Assembly: GCA_013995675.1 (NCBI GenBank)
Contig: VWRR01000009.1
Coordinates: 434,001-498,000, forward strand
Direction: 5' to 3'
Length of the DNA: 64,000 nt
DNA from: Cyanidiococcus yangmingshanensis
Taxonomy: Eukaryota; Rhodophyta; Bangiophyceae; Cyanidiales; Cyanidiaceae
Shown here piece by piece: positions 8,479-19,722 of this stretch (positions are counted from its first letter, which is position 1; each line of letters begins with the position of its first letter). A program made the position numbers and the translations under genes. The notes under the pieces are model-generated. The model was not told the origin of the DNA and did no database searches. It saw nothing but the letters and a program-made list of their open reading frames with translations.

Positions 8479-11409
8479 TCATGCCGTCTCATGGACGGTC
8501 GCCAGAGAGCAGGCATCTGCGGAGAGACGGAAGAGCAGTCGAGCATTCGGTTGTCCGGTTGTGGTGACGGCATCAAAGAGATACTCCCGCGTTTCGGGGT
8601 TTTCGAAAACATCCTCCTCGCTCAGGCCGAAAACATTCAGCATGAGATGGTGCAACAAGTCGTTCGACGACAGCGCAGCGTTGGTGTGACCGCTACGTAA
8701 GCTTACCTCTCCGCATCGGAGGAGCTCATCGACCAGCTCGTATCGGCCTAGTAGTGTCTCCTGAAGGAGCTTGGCCGGAAGCAGCATGGACAGAAGCTGC
8801 TCCAGCTCGTCAATCGCGTGTTCAAGATGGGCACGAAACACACCCGTCTCCCGGCTCGGGACCATGAACAGCGTCTGACACGCCTCAGTTGTCGATCGGA
8901 ATGAGGAACGCACTGTCGACAGGTTCTGTGCCTCGGTTGAAAAGAGCGCACAGGTCTGGTCATAGCACGCCTGAATGAGCAGCAGTGTCCAGTGCTCCAG
9001 GAAAGCCTGCAACGAGTCATCCATGGGCGGTTGTTGCGGATCGCTGTTACCTGACGCATTGCTGAGGATCTCCGCCCTAGTTGCGGTTTGTATGCCACCC
9101 AAGCGACGGGGTCCTCTTCTCGGTTCACTCGCTTTGGTATCGACAGGTGTGCCAGTCGCACCCGCAACACCTGCACAGCGTGCTGGAGATGCTCGATTCG
9201 GAGCAGAGGTCATGTCCTCGTTTGATGGTCGTTCGCGATCGGTGAACGTTTCCGTTTCGGGACGAAAACGCTCCCGAGATGCGTACCGATCCGGGAGCTC
9301 GACTTCCGAAACCACAGTTATTGATCTCATTGGCTCGCTCAAGGAGAGTCTTGGCCACTCACTCAGCAGCGCTGGTGAGGCATCCGGTGCGTATCGACGA
9401 GTCAACTGGCCTAGTGATGTGGCGCATCGGCTTCTGGCCGACCGCTGATCCCCTGATGTCGGAAGCGACGTCCCGGAAACGCCTCTCGACGCTGCATCTG
9501 ACCTTGAACGTGCCTCGAGCGGAACGTTTCTCGCTTTCACGATTGCAGATGGATGCGTAGCGCACGCTTTGTCTGTTGGAAAAAGCCAAGGATCAGCCGA
9601 AGAGGTGGATGCATTGCCCGCGGATCTGGACGACTTTTCCGGATATCCTGATGCAGCACCGCCCATTTCGCTGGATAGGTCCGAGTTATCGGTTAATGAG
9701 GGAGACGGCTGTTGCTGGGTCGTCGCCCAACTCGTCGTTTGGTCTGTTCGGAACCAGCCCTCTGATGCAGTCGTTCGAGGCCACGCCAAAACCTCTGGGT
9801 ACTGCCGGCAGATCCCATAAAGTGCCCTGAGGCATGCCCAATCAGTAAGCAACCAGGGCGCTTCCAGAGCCAGGGCAGTCAGCGGATCCGCATGGTCATC
9901 ATCATCGAGGTCGAGGACTCGCTCAAGCACTGTCTGCAAGTCGCTCGCTGAGACAGCGTCAACGTTATGGACAAGCGGAGAGCAAGTCGGAGAATCTGTC
10001 TGATCCGAAGCGTCCTCTCGCGTCAACTCTTCCAGTGTATCCTTGAGCCGCTGAAAGAGACTCGGAAGGAAAGGCGCGGGGTGCTCTGCTGACGGAGCCG
10101 TTTCCTGCTCCATCGAGCACATCGATGGTTGACTCGGTAGTGCCGGAGCAGTGCGACTCATCTTGAGGAGATGTTTGGCGAGTCGCAAGAGCCGCACGGG
10201 TTGAACGACTTTGCCATTGACTTGGCCAATACGGTCCATGATCGGTGATGCCGGAGGTTTCGTCTCTGACGGTAGCCAGAGCACACATTCTGGCGCCTCG
10301 AGCACCTCAAAACGTTCGTACTGAGCGAGTGACTGCAGCGGCCATCGCAGCGTTAGCGCTAGTCGAAGGCGAGGACTCGTCCGCTCGCCCGCAGATGTGT
10401 CCATAGCAGAGCTCAGGCGAGCTCCCTCGAGTTCCCGCTCGTAACTGAGGGTCATGCTGAGTCGGCACTGTGTTTCCCAATCCGAGATGCTCCATTGCTC
10501 CCGGTCGGTCCAGTGCGCTACGCAACGTCGGAAGAAGTTGTAGAGTGACTCGAGATCATCCACACCAGGCGGCGGGCTTGCCTGGACGTGAAGCTCGTAA
10601 TGAACGAGCGAAAATCCCCATGCAATGCCAATGCCAGCATAGTAGGGTGTTGTATCCGTTACTGCCCTGGTTGTCTGGACGAACACAGGTAGTCGATTCC
10701 AGCACCGATAACGAACCTTGCTCGATGGTGACTCCAACCCAGACGATGTATCGCCAAGGCGTCCTGGTGTCCGTAGAGTGCCAGCACTGTTCGCCGATGA
10801 GCAAAACCTCTCTGCATCTCGGCTGTCGGCGATCACTGCTGGTCTTCCAGGCAGTCTCGGAGACGACTCGAGACCAAACCCTAATGGATCCTCCGTTGAC
10901 CAATCGTCCGACAAGCTCTGATGAATGGTATAGAAAAGCGCGCCCAGGACACTGGAAACCCAGTCGATATCATCATGAACGTTTGGCAAGCGCAACAACC
11001 AGTAACTAGACGCATTGAAAAGCCGGACAATTGTATTTGGTTCCGAAGCTCGCCAAGCTTCCTCGCGGGCGAGCATCAGCTCAGCTGGTACTTGGTCTCC
11101 AGCCAGATCAGCATGGATGGAGTCACTGTGTGCAAACGTTTTACCCGGCCTTGGCTGCAGATAGAGTCCTAAGGGCAGACAAACCGAGCCGGGAGCCCAG
11201 CTATTGGCAGCCGCTTCGACGCAAACGGCTTTTGCAGTCTCACTCAAGGTGTGAACCAGGTGTTCCCAGGGCGTACGTCGCGTAAAATCTTGCGTTCGGT
11301 TGTACTTGGTCGGAGATAGTGCCTGGAAGAGGGGCTCCTCCTGAGCTGGTTGGCGCTCACTGTCAAGCGCGTTCGACCAGTTGTCTCGGAGACGGTCGCT
11401 GCACGCCAT
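8479..11409 (-). CDS. Rab3 GTPase-activating protein catalytic subunit-like
   Basis: A single 976-residue frame, close to the usual length of RAB3GAP1. Three features resemble that family. First, an acidic stretch is followed by LTALALEAPWLLTDW (about residues 530-550). Second, there are long Ser/Thr-rich linkers. Third, the carboxyl end reads ETREYLFDAV then ARLLFRLSADACSLATV, which can be laid against the REFVLRTT then QRLYVVLTKDEFRLAGAF end of RAB3GAP1. Family members act with RAB3GAP2 as a GAP or, for Rab18, an exchange factor at ER/Golgi membranes and in autophagy. The middle (about 590-800) is low complexity and poorly conserved. The start lies only 34 bp from the divergent SF3A2 start, so the two probably share a promoter or the true start is further in. 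The assignment rests on weak similarity and needs a profile search. Confidence 0.5.
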   Translation of the reverse strand: MACSDRLRDNWSNALDSERQPAQEEPLFQALSPTKYNRTQDFTRRTPWEHLVHTLSETAKAVCVEAAANSWAPGSVCLPLGLYLQPRPGKTFAHSDSIHADLAGDQVPAELMLAREEAWRASEPNTIVRLFNASSYWLLRLPNVHDDIDWVSSVLGALFYTIHQSLSDDWSTEDPLGFGLESSPRLPGRPAVIADSRDAERFCSSANSAGTLRTPGRLGDTSSGLESPSSKVRYRCWNRLPVFVQTTRAVTDTTPYYAGIGIAWGFSLVHYELHVQASPPPGVDDLESLYNFFRRCVAHWTDREQWSISDWETQCRLSMTLSYERELEGARLSSAMDTSAGERTSPRLRLALTLRWPLQSLAQYERFEVLEAPECVLWLPSETKPPASPIMDRIGQVNGKVVQPVRLLRLAKHLLKMSRTAPALPSQPSMCSMEQETAPSAEHPAPFLPSLFQRLKDTLEELTREDASDQTDSPTCSPLVHNVDAVSASDLQTVLERVLDLDDDDHADPLTALALEAPWLLTDWACLRALYGICRQYPEVLAWPRTTASEGWFRTDQTTSWATTQQQPSPSLTDNSDLSSEMGGAASGYPEKSSRSAGNASTSSADPWLFPTDKACATHPSAIVKARNVPLEARSRSDAASRGVSGTSLPTSGDQRSARSRCATSLGQLTRRYAPDASPALLSEWPRLSLSEPMRSITVVSEVELPDRYASRERFRPETETFTDRERPSNEDMTSAPNRASPARCAGVAGATGTPVDTKASEPRRGPRRLGGIQTATRAEILSNASGNSDPQQPPMDDSLQAFLEHWTLLLIQACYDQTCALFSTEAQNLSTVRSSFRSTTEACQTLFMVPSRETGVFRAHLEHAIDELEQLLSMLLPAKLLQETLLGRYELVDELLRCGEVSLRSGHTNAALSSNDLLHHLMLNVFGLSEEDVFENPETREYLFDAVTTTGQPNARLLFRLSADACSLATVHETA

Positions 11410-11443
11410 AGAACTTGAGTTGCAGCGCTCGAACCTCGTCTAG
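11410..11443. promoter_or_regulatory. Shared 34-bp gap between two divergent start codons
   Basis: The minus-strand start at 11409 and the plus-strand start at 11444 (an in-frame TAG stands directly before it at 11441) face away from each other across 34 bp. Transcription of at least one gene must therefore begin inside the other's coding or leader region, or one start is misplaced. Confidence 0.4.
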
Positions 11444-11998
11444 ATGGACGCTTACGCTTTGCGGAACCGGTTGGGCGCGATTGAGTGTAAACTTTGTCAG
11501 ACAGTGCATCCGAGCGAAGCCAATTATCTGGTTCACACGCGTTGTCGACGACACCGTCAGGCAGTGAGACGTCGAGAAGAGCGAGACACTCGGCGCCTGG
11601 ACCGAGGCGAGCGTCCAAGTTCCGAAGCTGCTCCTCGCTGGCACCGTGAGAATACCTCCACAAAGGCTAGAGAAAGTAGGCAAAACGTTCGGGTGGAGTA
11701 TTGGCGTCTCCCAGGGAACCAAGGCCTTCGCTTCGTCACCGAACAACCGTCGAACACCTCTTTGGAGTTGCTTGTCGTGCCGCAACGCGACCGCCGGGGT
11801 CAGGAGGTTTGGCTCGTTCCCGAACACTTTTGCTTGATACTGGAGCCAGGGGTCTTTGTGACGCGAGTAAGCACACGAGTGCTTACCGAACGATCGGGCT
11901 TGTCTCGTTTCCAGGCGGACCTGACCTTGCGAAGGGACGAGAAGGCGCTTTCCATGCGAGGTTCTGATGCTCGACTGGCACCGAGAGCGCGTCCATAA
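11444..11998 (+). CDS. SF3A2: Splicing factor 3A subunit 2 (PRP11/SF3A2)
   Basis: A component of the SF3a complex of the U2 snRNP, needed for branch-site recognition. The 184-residue product starts within the conserved core: LRNRLGAIECKLCQTVH then NYLVHTRCRRHRQAVRRR is the matrin-type C2H2 zinc finger (CxxC ... HxxxxxH), matching the MKNHLGSYECKLCLTLH segment of animal SF3A2. A charged linker and a segment like the family's second domain follow (NVRVEYWRLPGNQGLRFVTEQ then LELLVVPQ and VWLVP). The amino extension and Pro-rich tail of animal proteins are missing, which fits a reduced spliceosome. A stop codon immediately upstream fixes the start. A working U2 snRNP is implied even though no spliceosomal intron is evident in this window. 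Confidence 0.72.
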   Translation: MDAYALRNRLGAIECKLCQTVHPSEANYLVHTRCRRHRQAVRRREERDTRRLDRGERPSSEAAPRWHRENTSTKARESRQNVRVEYWRLPGNQGLRFVTEQPSNTSLELLVVPQRDRRGQEVWLVPEHFCLILEPGVFVTRVSTRVLTERSGLSRFQADLTLRRDEKALSMRGSDARLAPRARP

Positions 11999-13139
11999 TC
12001 GCGTAAGGAGATGGGCTTGGCCAGCCAATGACGCTGAGTGTTCAAGGACTACATTCGTGTATGCTGGAACAACTCAGAACGCAAGCACTATCGTCTGAAA
12101 AGGGTCATCAAATCGATGAGGTCTTCGACCCGACAATGTGCACGAGCAATCTGAACGAGTGGTCAGATGCAGCGGGAAGCGACGCAGTCTAGCTAGCGAC
12201 CCGGAACAGCAACATTAGGAACGCTCGCTTATCGCATTGTGGAGATTCTTCACGATATTCGGTGCTCACGGAATATTTGCAATCTCAAGCGTGCGACTAG
12301 CGTGATGAGATCGCTCGTATGAAAACCGTCCCATCCGTGCCATCTATTCGCGAATAGAATGCGTCCCTGGTGCAGTGATGCTGAACTGGCTGAGAGACCA
12401 AAGTCGCTGCTATGTCCCAGCGTCAACTTGGATGGCGTGCTGCAGGCGCTCGCGCCAAGTCCATGAACTCTGTTAAAGACAGAGATCTCGAGGTGCGACC
12501 GGCATAAAAGCCAGACGACCTGTTTCACTGAGACCGATTCAAGACTTCAATCAAGTCAGTCATTTACGCGAGTTGGGACGTCTGCCTGGTGGCAGTCACG
12601 ATCAAGCATGGCTTCTGTGGTGGTATTGCTGCGTGCCCATGTCGATATCCTGCTTTGGAATGGTATCCAAGCGATGATGACGCTTCATTCGCCGCTCCGC
12701 TTCTCTGCATCCGATTCAGCACTCACGTGAGTTATGAACAATCCGAAGGGTGTACGGGGCATATGGTGGGTCGATAGCATGAACGACCCAGATGCACCGA
12801 ACTTGTCAAAAGCGCTCGAATGAGACATTCATCACGACCTGCCTCGTTGCGGGACTCATCGAGAGATCATGCCTTTCTTCGCGTTCTTGGCCAGTTGAAG
12901 ACGAGATCTCCTCAGCTGGTTGTGAAATATATAGAAATGAGCGAAGCGAATCGCTTCAGAGAGATGTGTCGCGTCGACTCGAGCATACATAGTTGCGTCC
13001 ATGGACGAACGAATCGACGTCAACGATACATCTTGCAGTCCTCTGTACGCGAACTGGAGCTCGCAGCAAAAACCCCTCCAACATTCATATGACGAGGTTA
13101 CTATTCAGAGAGCGGGAGCACTCCGAGTCGCGAACCCAT
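11999..13139. other. Convergent spacer, SF3A2 to HSDL2-like gene
   Basis: About 1.1 kb. The open frames (12250-12528, 12820-13092, 12993-13289) are short, domain-free and partly overlap the next gene in antisense. I looked for tRNA-like arms and saw none. Confidence 0.45.
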
Positions 13140-14084
13140 TCAGAGCTTCGACGGTGCCACGAATACACCCGGAGGTACATGTTCCGGATCCTTCGCCGTG
13201 GACATCCACTGTTTTCGGGGCGGCCAAGCTCGCTCAGGCTCCACATTTGGATCGCATCGATACTGCGTAAAGTCATGAACGCCACGTGAGCGCATGTACT
13301 CCTCGTCGATGAGCGCACGCCCGCTCCGTGCACAACGATCTGGGTCGTGAAAGAGCATATGCACACAGTCGGCGACAATGGACGCTTTCCGCCACTGGGA
13401 CCGATCTCCCAGCTGAAAGTTCTTGGTCGCAAATGATTCAACCATGGTGGCTGGCCACAGCGCCACGGCAGCGACACCGGTTCCCTCAAGCTCGCCACCG
13501 AGCCCGTGTACCAACATGGTCATTCCAAACTTGCTCATCATGTAGCCAGTCATACCAGGTAGCACGTCAAGCTCAACAGGCGGCGACATGGTCACGATAA
13601 GCCCACTGCCCTGTTGCAGCATGGTGGGCAACACTGCCCGAGCGCAAGCAAACGCTCCGCGAGCGTTCACGCCATGCACGAGATCGAAACGCGACAGCGG
13701 TGTCTCCGCAACAGGCTTCCACCAGAGCGCACCAGCGTTGCAAACCAACAAGTCAATACGACCGAAACGACGCAACGTCTCCCGTACCATTCGTTCAATC
13801 CCGTCACCATCACGAACATCGAGAGGAAACGGAAGCACCTCGGCAGCACCGTGCGCCAGACACTCCCGCGCAACATTCTCGACTGTACCCGGCAAGTTCG
13901 GCCGCGACACCCGGCTCTTCGCCGCCAACACAAGGACCATCTTGTCCTTTCGCGCAAGCGTAAGCGCAATTTCTCGACCTATTCCTCGAGATGCACCCGT
14001 CACTATCGCGACTGGTGAACCTGAACCCTTCTCTGATTGTTTCGTAGCCAACATGGATACGTGCTCGGACCGAGACCACAGCAT
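13140..14084 (-). CDS. HSDL2-like short-chain dehydrogenase/reductase
   Basis: An NAD(P)-dependent oxidoreductase of the classical SDR type; about 314 residues from the ATG at 14084. Visible motifs are VAIVTGASRGIG (cofactor-binding TGxxxGIG, about residues 21-32), LLVCNAGALWW (NAG), the serine region VTMSPPVELD, and GYMMSKFGM (catalytic YxxxK). The segment VALWPATMVESFATKNF, the Lys/Ala-rich helix after it, and ALIDEEYMRSRGVHDFTQY are typical of hydroxysteroid dehydrogenase-like protein 2, an enzyme usually found in peroxisomes or mitochondria. The carboxyl end (VFVAPSKL) resembles a peroxisomal PTS1 only loosely. An upstream TTG would add eight residues, but the ATG is preferred. The sterol-carrier domain of animal HSDL2 is absent. 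Confidence 0.85.
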   Translation of the reverse strand: MLWSRSEHVSMLATKQSEKGSGSPVAIVTGASRGIGREIALTLARKDKMVLVLAAKSRVSRPNLPGTVENVARECLAHGAAEVLPFPLDVRDGDGIERMVRETLRRFGRIDLLVCNAGALWWKPVAETPLSRFDLVHGVNARGAFACARAVLPTMLQQGSGLIVTMSPPVELDVLPGMTGYMMSKFGMTMLVHGLGGELEGTGVAAVALWPATMVESFATKNFQLGDRSQWRKASIVADCVHMLFHDPDRCARSGRALIDEEYMRSRGVHDFTQYRCDPNVEPERAWPPRKQWMSTAKDPEHVPPGVFVAPSKL

Positions 14085-14540
14085 CTCCTGTCGAGATTGG
14101 ACACGCAACCGTTCCCGGTCTGGCGACGCCGCCCCCAGGCAATCGAGAAAACCACGATGTCCAATCTATTCCATGTTTGTCTCATCGTCCCTGCCCCATC
14201 GGGCGCACCACGAGCGTTGCTCGAGACTCGGGTACGCGCCTTCTTGGGCAGCGTCTCGGAACCCAAACTAGTGGCGTTCTCAACGGCCGATATCCTGTCC
14301 ATCGAGGCATCCAATGAATCATCCATGAGGCGGACGCACCACCGCTTCATCGTCGTGACCACCAAGCGGCAACAGGCCATGCATCAGGTGACAAGACCAT
14401 CGGTAAGAGGCTTACCCCGGGTGCTGGGTGGCCAGGGGCACAACAGTCCAGGCCCTGGCGGCCGCGCTGGACAGCATCGCTTGGGTCACACCACGATCGG
14501 CGCGTGACGCTCGGGGTCTGCACCCCCATCGTGCCGGGGC
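14085..14540. promoter_or_regulatory. Divergent promoter region, HSDL2-like gene and K+ channel
   Basis: About 456 bp separate two divergently transcribed start codons. An open frame runs through it in antisense (14003-14380) without recognisable domains. No defined motif could be picked out by eye. Confidence 0.35.
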
Positions 14541-17500
14541 ATGTTTGTTGGATTGGTGACGGGCACGCTGCAAGTCTACTTGTTCGCTCCAGCATGGCGT
14601 GATTCTTGTGGACCGCTGAGGCCCATTGTTGGGGTTCGACGAAGCAAACGATTATTCTCGGAGTCAATGTCGACCTCAAGTCAAACTGGAGTCCGTTTTG
14701 AAGACGTGAGAGGCTTGCTGTTTTGTTTTGTTTGGGGTTCGATCATTTTTGCGGTGGTTGCGCTAAAGCCATTCTTTTTGCTCTTTATATTCCGTTTTCT
14801 TCGTTGGTATCGTCTGTTGAAAAATGGAAGAACACGTCACCGACTGGCAGCGGCATGGTCTCGGTCACGGTTCGGTCGGTTACGTTGGCCGCACTCGATA
14901 GCTGGGAGTGGGACGTTCGCTTGGCTCAAGCCTTATGAGAACGCGGACTCGGCGTTGGATCAAAACACTGCGACCGAAAGCGACGCAGTTTTCGAAAAGC
15001 CGCAAGTGTCAGCACTTTTAAGACAAGAGGCGCTGGATTGTTCGCGAACGTCCGCGCCCCCGGTGCTTGCTCGCGACTCATCGGCGTTGTCTTCGAGGAA
15101 ACCCAAACGGAGGCAGCCTCGGGAAAAGTCACAGCCGGCCGCGACCACCGTCGAAGTTTCACCACTGGACGCTGGTTTGGTCGTTACCGACGCAGGCACT
15201 CCAGTCCGTGGAGGTGACGTGCTCGACCAGGATCCCTCTGCTACGCCGGCAGCAGACACGGAAGACCAGAAGATTGCGAACCAAGCAGAACTGGATAGAG
15301 CGCGTGCGCTGCATCTCAACTTGAATGTCATCAAGCCATGGTGGTCTCGGATGATTCCCCCCGTGAGTGATCGTCTGCCAATCGTCACGGAGGACTCGTT
15401 GCGTTACTCGGTGCTTGTGGAGCGTCTCGAATACGCTACGGAACGGAAACGGATCACCTTGGCGTTGAACTGGATTCGGCTTTTTGTTGACTTGACGACA
15501 TGCATTATCTTTTATGTCGAGGGGTCACTTCGACGGGATTACATCGGTCGTTATTATTACTGGCCAGTCGGTCTATGGTTTGCGATCGATTATGCCTATC
15601 GGATTTTTCTGTTGCCACATCGCGGTCCGTATTACCGCAATCACGTCTTTACGCTGAGCGCAGTCGCGGAGAGCCTCTCGATTCCTTCCGCGTTCCGAGC
15701 CGCCGCAGGTACGATTTCATTCGTGAACTTTAACTTTTTGCGCTCAATCACGGCAATACGAGCGTTCTTGTACATCTACAATCGAGATATGTTGCGTGAG
15801 GACCATGTCTACATCGGGCGAGTTGGGCGCTACGTGATCTCGTTGGGTGTCTACTTGTTCGGGATTATCTTCAGCGTCGCAATGCTCATGTTTGATATTG
15901 AGTACGCGAGTGGGTCGAATCACTTCACGCCAACCTCGTCCATCTATTTCACTGTTGTAACCGTGACGACGGTTGGCTACGGAGACTACGTTGCGACCAA
16001 TGTCGTGGCTCGGATCTACGTCACCATTGTGATTGTCATCATGGTCGCGTACTTTGCCTACGCCATTGCGAACATTGTGAGCATCTACAAACTGAGTCGT
16101 GAAGGAAAGGGCTCATTCCGAGCGGCCGGCTACCGACGACATGTTGTTGTTGCCGGTCGCCCTTCGTTTCCCCAGTTGGAGGCGTCGCTCACGATTTTCT
16201 ACAGTGACCAACGAAATGCGCTATCGTATTTTGTGATCTTCCTCGATGAACAATATTTAAGCGAATCTCAAGCCAACGTCCTACAGAGTGCCGAAAATGC
16301 CGAGCGCGTGCGTTCCCTTGTCGGTAATCTGTACGAGCCGTACCATCGTCGCCGAGTGGACCTGGAGAATGCCGAGATGTGTCTTCTTTTCTCGGGAATC
16401 GAGCCGCGGGATTTGGAAGCCGAGACTCACCGAATCGCTGATGATGCAGCGCTGTTACTTCGTGCTCGCACGGTGCGTATTCACTACCCGCAATTGCCTC
16501 TCCATATTCTGTTCCAGACCCCGTATGCGATTCGTCAGTTGGAGGACTTGTTCATCCAATCGCAGCCGATGCTGCGCTCACTTGCGGACCATCAGCTGAC
16601 TCCAGACGCGGTCCAGGCAGGGCTCTTAGAGTACGAAACGAGGACCCTCTGCCATCTGGAGTTTGCTGCTTATTTGCTTGCTGCGAATGTCCATTGTAAT
16701 GGAGCGTCGACGCTCATTCGAAACATGTTGGCAGACCCGCGAGTCGATCGGCCACTTTGTCACGGGGACTCGCTCTCCATTGTCGAATACAAGATCGGTG
16801 TTCGGTACAAGCTGCGTCGTATCTCATTGCCGGATCATCTCGCTCAAGTTCGTCTTGGCGACCTGGCTCTGGAGCTCTATCTTCGTTTCGAGGTGGGTGT
16901 TGTGGGTCTGCTGGTGATCGATAAGCGTGGTGCATGGGAGATTCGGTACAACCCCGCGCACAAGCTCGGTACTCATGGCATGCTGTTTGTTCTCTGTGCT
17001 CGGTACCAATTCCGTCCGCTGGTGAACTGGCTCTACAGCAAGCACGCCATTGATGATCTTTGGGAAATGCGCAAAGCCATGGAGACGAGTGGCGACTTGA
17101 CTGGCAGTGATACCTCTCGAGTGAGCAAACAGTCACGCTCGAGTAATTGGAATCATACGGGACATGTTGAGGTGGAGCTCCCCGAACTCCACCTATACGT
17201 TGACCAGACAAGCGCGAGTCATGGCGCGCAGACAGCGAACCGTGCTGTCGTGAATGACCGACAAGTGACTTTGCGGCAGAATACATCAGACATGCCCGCT
17301 CGGATGAACCCGACCGATACAGGCGCTTTCACTGACGGTAAGCATTTCGCGGACCGGAAGGAGATGACGCACCGTGAACCTAGCGCTGATCAGAATGAGA
17401 CAGACTTGAGCTTGTCCGAGACGCCGCGGCTACGTTCGTCGACCGTGGAGACGACGACGGACCGAGCCGAAGGGGGCCGACCAATGCTCGTCTCTGATGA

Positions 17501-18994
17501 GGAATCAGACGAGGAGTTTACACCCATGGAGGCCAGTATCATCCTCACCACGTGCAGTAATACACTGAGCGTGACCTTTGTCGAGCTTTTCGCCAAAGCA
17601 CTGCGATCGTCGGCTAGTTTCTTGGCTGAGGTCTTGGGCTCGTCGACGCCGAAAGTTCCAGACGCATCGGCTCGAAAACGATGGGAACGAGCCAACTTTC
17701 GACTGACAGTGCTGGTGCCTAGCCTGTCGAACGAGACCCATTTCGCTGAAATTGCCGCCAAGTATGGTCCCATGAAGCACGTCGCTGGTTCAGGTGCTCC
17801 GCATTGCAGAGCTTGCTCGGCTCAATGTTCAGGAGACGCTTGCGATTGTCCTCGTTGGCAACGATACCGCGCAAGGTTTTGTGGAACCGGAAACCACATT
17901 TTCCGGCCTCGAAGTCTTTGCCATGGTGAATGTGGATTTGCTGCTACGTCATTATGATTGCAGTGTTTATGTCTGCGCTGAACTATCGCAGCATCAGGCT
18001 CTGGAAATGGTACCCGCTGCTGCTCCGCGCCGAGTGCTCATGCCACTGGGTAACCCACTCCAGTTACGCCCCGTACGACGCCTCCGTGTCTATCACCCCG
18101 TCGATATTGTTGGACTGGGAGGACCGAGTGCGGCTGCCACCCACATGGTGCTCGATGCCGCCCACACCAAGAGTGCAATACCAGAACTGGTTGCTCTTCG
18201 AGCGATCGAGTCGCAAATTGTCGGCTGATGATGGTTTTCGTTATCGCAACCGATTTGCAAGTGGTGAAATGACCTCGACATCTATTTTCGCGACAGCGCT
18301 GATCACGCGAGAGCACGCTCTACCGGGGGTGGTCTTGCTCACGAAATCGTTGCTGGGCATGCCAGTGAGCCGTTTCGACGACCGCGGACGTCGTCTACGA
18401 GTCAGTCGACCACATTTGCACTTGGCAGCGCTGCCGCCAGCTGCAGATGGCATCCGTTATGTGGACCTTGTGGGACTGGTAGTTGCAGCAGGTGGCCTGG
18501 CGCTCGGTCTCTACCGCAGTTTTCATCATGAAATTCGGGTCAGTGTGGCGGACCTGCACCAAATGCTGCTCAGCCGTTTCACCAGCGGTGAACTGGAGTA
18601 CTCTCGCCAGGTGAAACCGTACGAGTCTGTGATCGATCTGGTGCTGGATATGGCGAGTCGACGTGGTCTTGATCCCGCAGAATGGATTCAGCGAGTGTAC
18701 GAACCGGTCGAGGAGCTGGCGGACCCACAGCCGAATCATCGTCCGTCGTCCATTGGGCGAGGCAATGTACACCCCTTTTGGCAGCGTCTACTTTGCTGTT
18801 GGCAGCGCAGCCTGCCCTATCCGAATCGAATCCTGAACCTAGGCGCTACTCAGAATAGTCTCCCGTACGTGTTGACGAACCCACCGCCTTATATACGCGC
18901 CTCTCGTTACGATGCCGTCTACGTCGTCACCGAGAATTTCGAACGATTCCTCTCCAGGTTTCACTCGTTGTGTGCACAACATGGTCAGGAGTGA
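14541..18994 (+). CDS. BK/Slo-like potassium channel with RCK domains, split frames
   Basis: A voltage/ligand-gated K+ channel alpha subunit. In the first frame (ATG 14541; an alternative ATG lies at 14667) hydrophobic segments occur around residues 58-92 and 310-430. The pore reads SIYFTVVTVTTVGYGDY with the selectivity filter TVGYGD at about 477-482, and S6 (VTIVIVIMVAYFAYAIANIV) follows. A Rossmann-like RCK1 domain begins RRHVVVAGRPSFPQLEASL. A long hydrophilic Thr/Asp/Glu linker (about 850-1000) precedes the second RCK half. The reading moves +1 at about 17790 (into VLRIAELARLN) and +1 again near 18226 (into FRYRNRFASGEM). The whole is about 1484 residues, somewhat longer than animal BK channels. 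The architecture suggests gating by cytosolic ions; no calcium bowl is obvious. The breaks may be assembly insertions. Confidence 0.82.
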
Positions 18995-19722
18995 ATGCGC
19001 ACTCGAGTATAAACCATCGAGGAGTTTATTCCTGTCTCAAGTTCGATGAAGACCGCTCTAGCGAATCGTGCTGGGAACACCCATCAACATCCGACACGAT
19101 CTCGAATCCAGTTCCTGACTGCACCGATCACAGCATTGTTTCGGATGTCGAATCTTGATTTTGAGGGCGGAGAAGCAAGTCTTCTCGGCAGGTGTACGAG
19201 TACCCTAGCGTTGTGCAAATGCAGCTCGACGAGTACAGGCTTCATGATCCAATATCTGGTATCAAAATCGCCACGAATTCACACTTCAAGAAGCGCTGAA
19301 CGGTGCAGGCGATTGCTAGCTCATCCGTAATGCCATCATGATTACCATCACCATCTCCATAGGGATGGTGATCGACTGTTCGTTGCCCAATCACGTTCCA
19401 TGTTTGGCGAAAACCCCCCTGGAGCTGTACCTCCATCAAGGTGCAGACACGCTCAACGTTCATTCATTCAGTGTATCCATTCGCAAATGCAACGATGAGG
19501 CAAAACATGGGTTCGGTTCTCTTAGACCCAGTTTGCAAAGTTGTGATTGCAATGGTTCCGCATCGCTTAAACTGAGGAATACCAGCAAGATAGGAATGCT
19601 CGTTGCGAACGCGCGCCCTGGAGTGGCCGCAAGTTGGCGACGCGAACGACTTGACCCTAGCCCAGCATGCTTAACTGACTCCATAAAGGATCACTTCCGA
19701 GTTTCGTTAAGGTTTCATCGAC
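18995..19722. other. Convergent spacer, K+ channel and QueG
   Basis: About 730 bp between two converging genes. Two overlapping open frames (19338-19766 and others) run into QueG in antisense and look like chance. Nothing else is seen. Confidence 0.45.

Noticed and set aside
11363-12028. 221-codon minus frame overlapping SF3A2
   Set aside because: It is the antisense shadow of SF3A2, whose zinc finger is clear on the plus strand.
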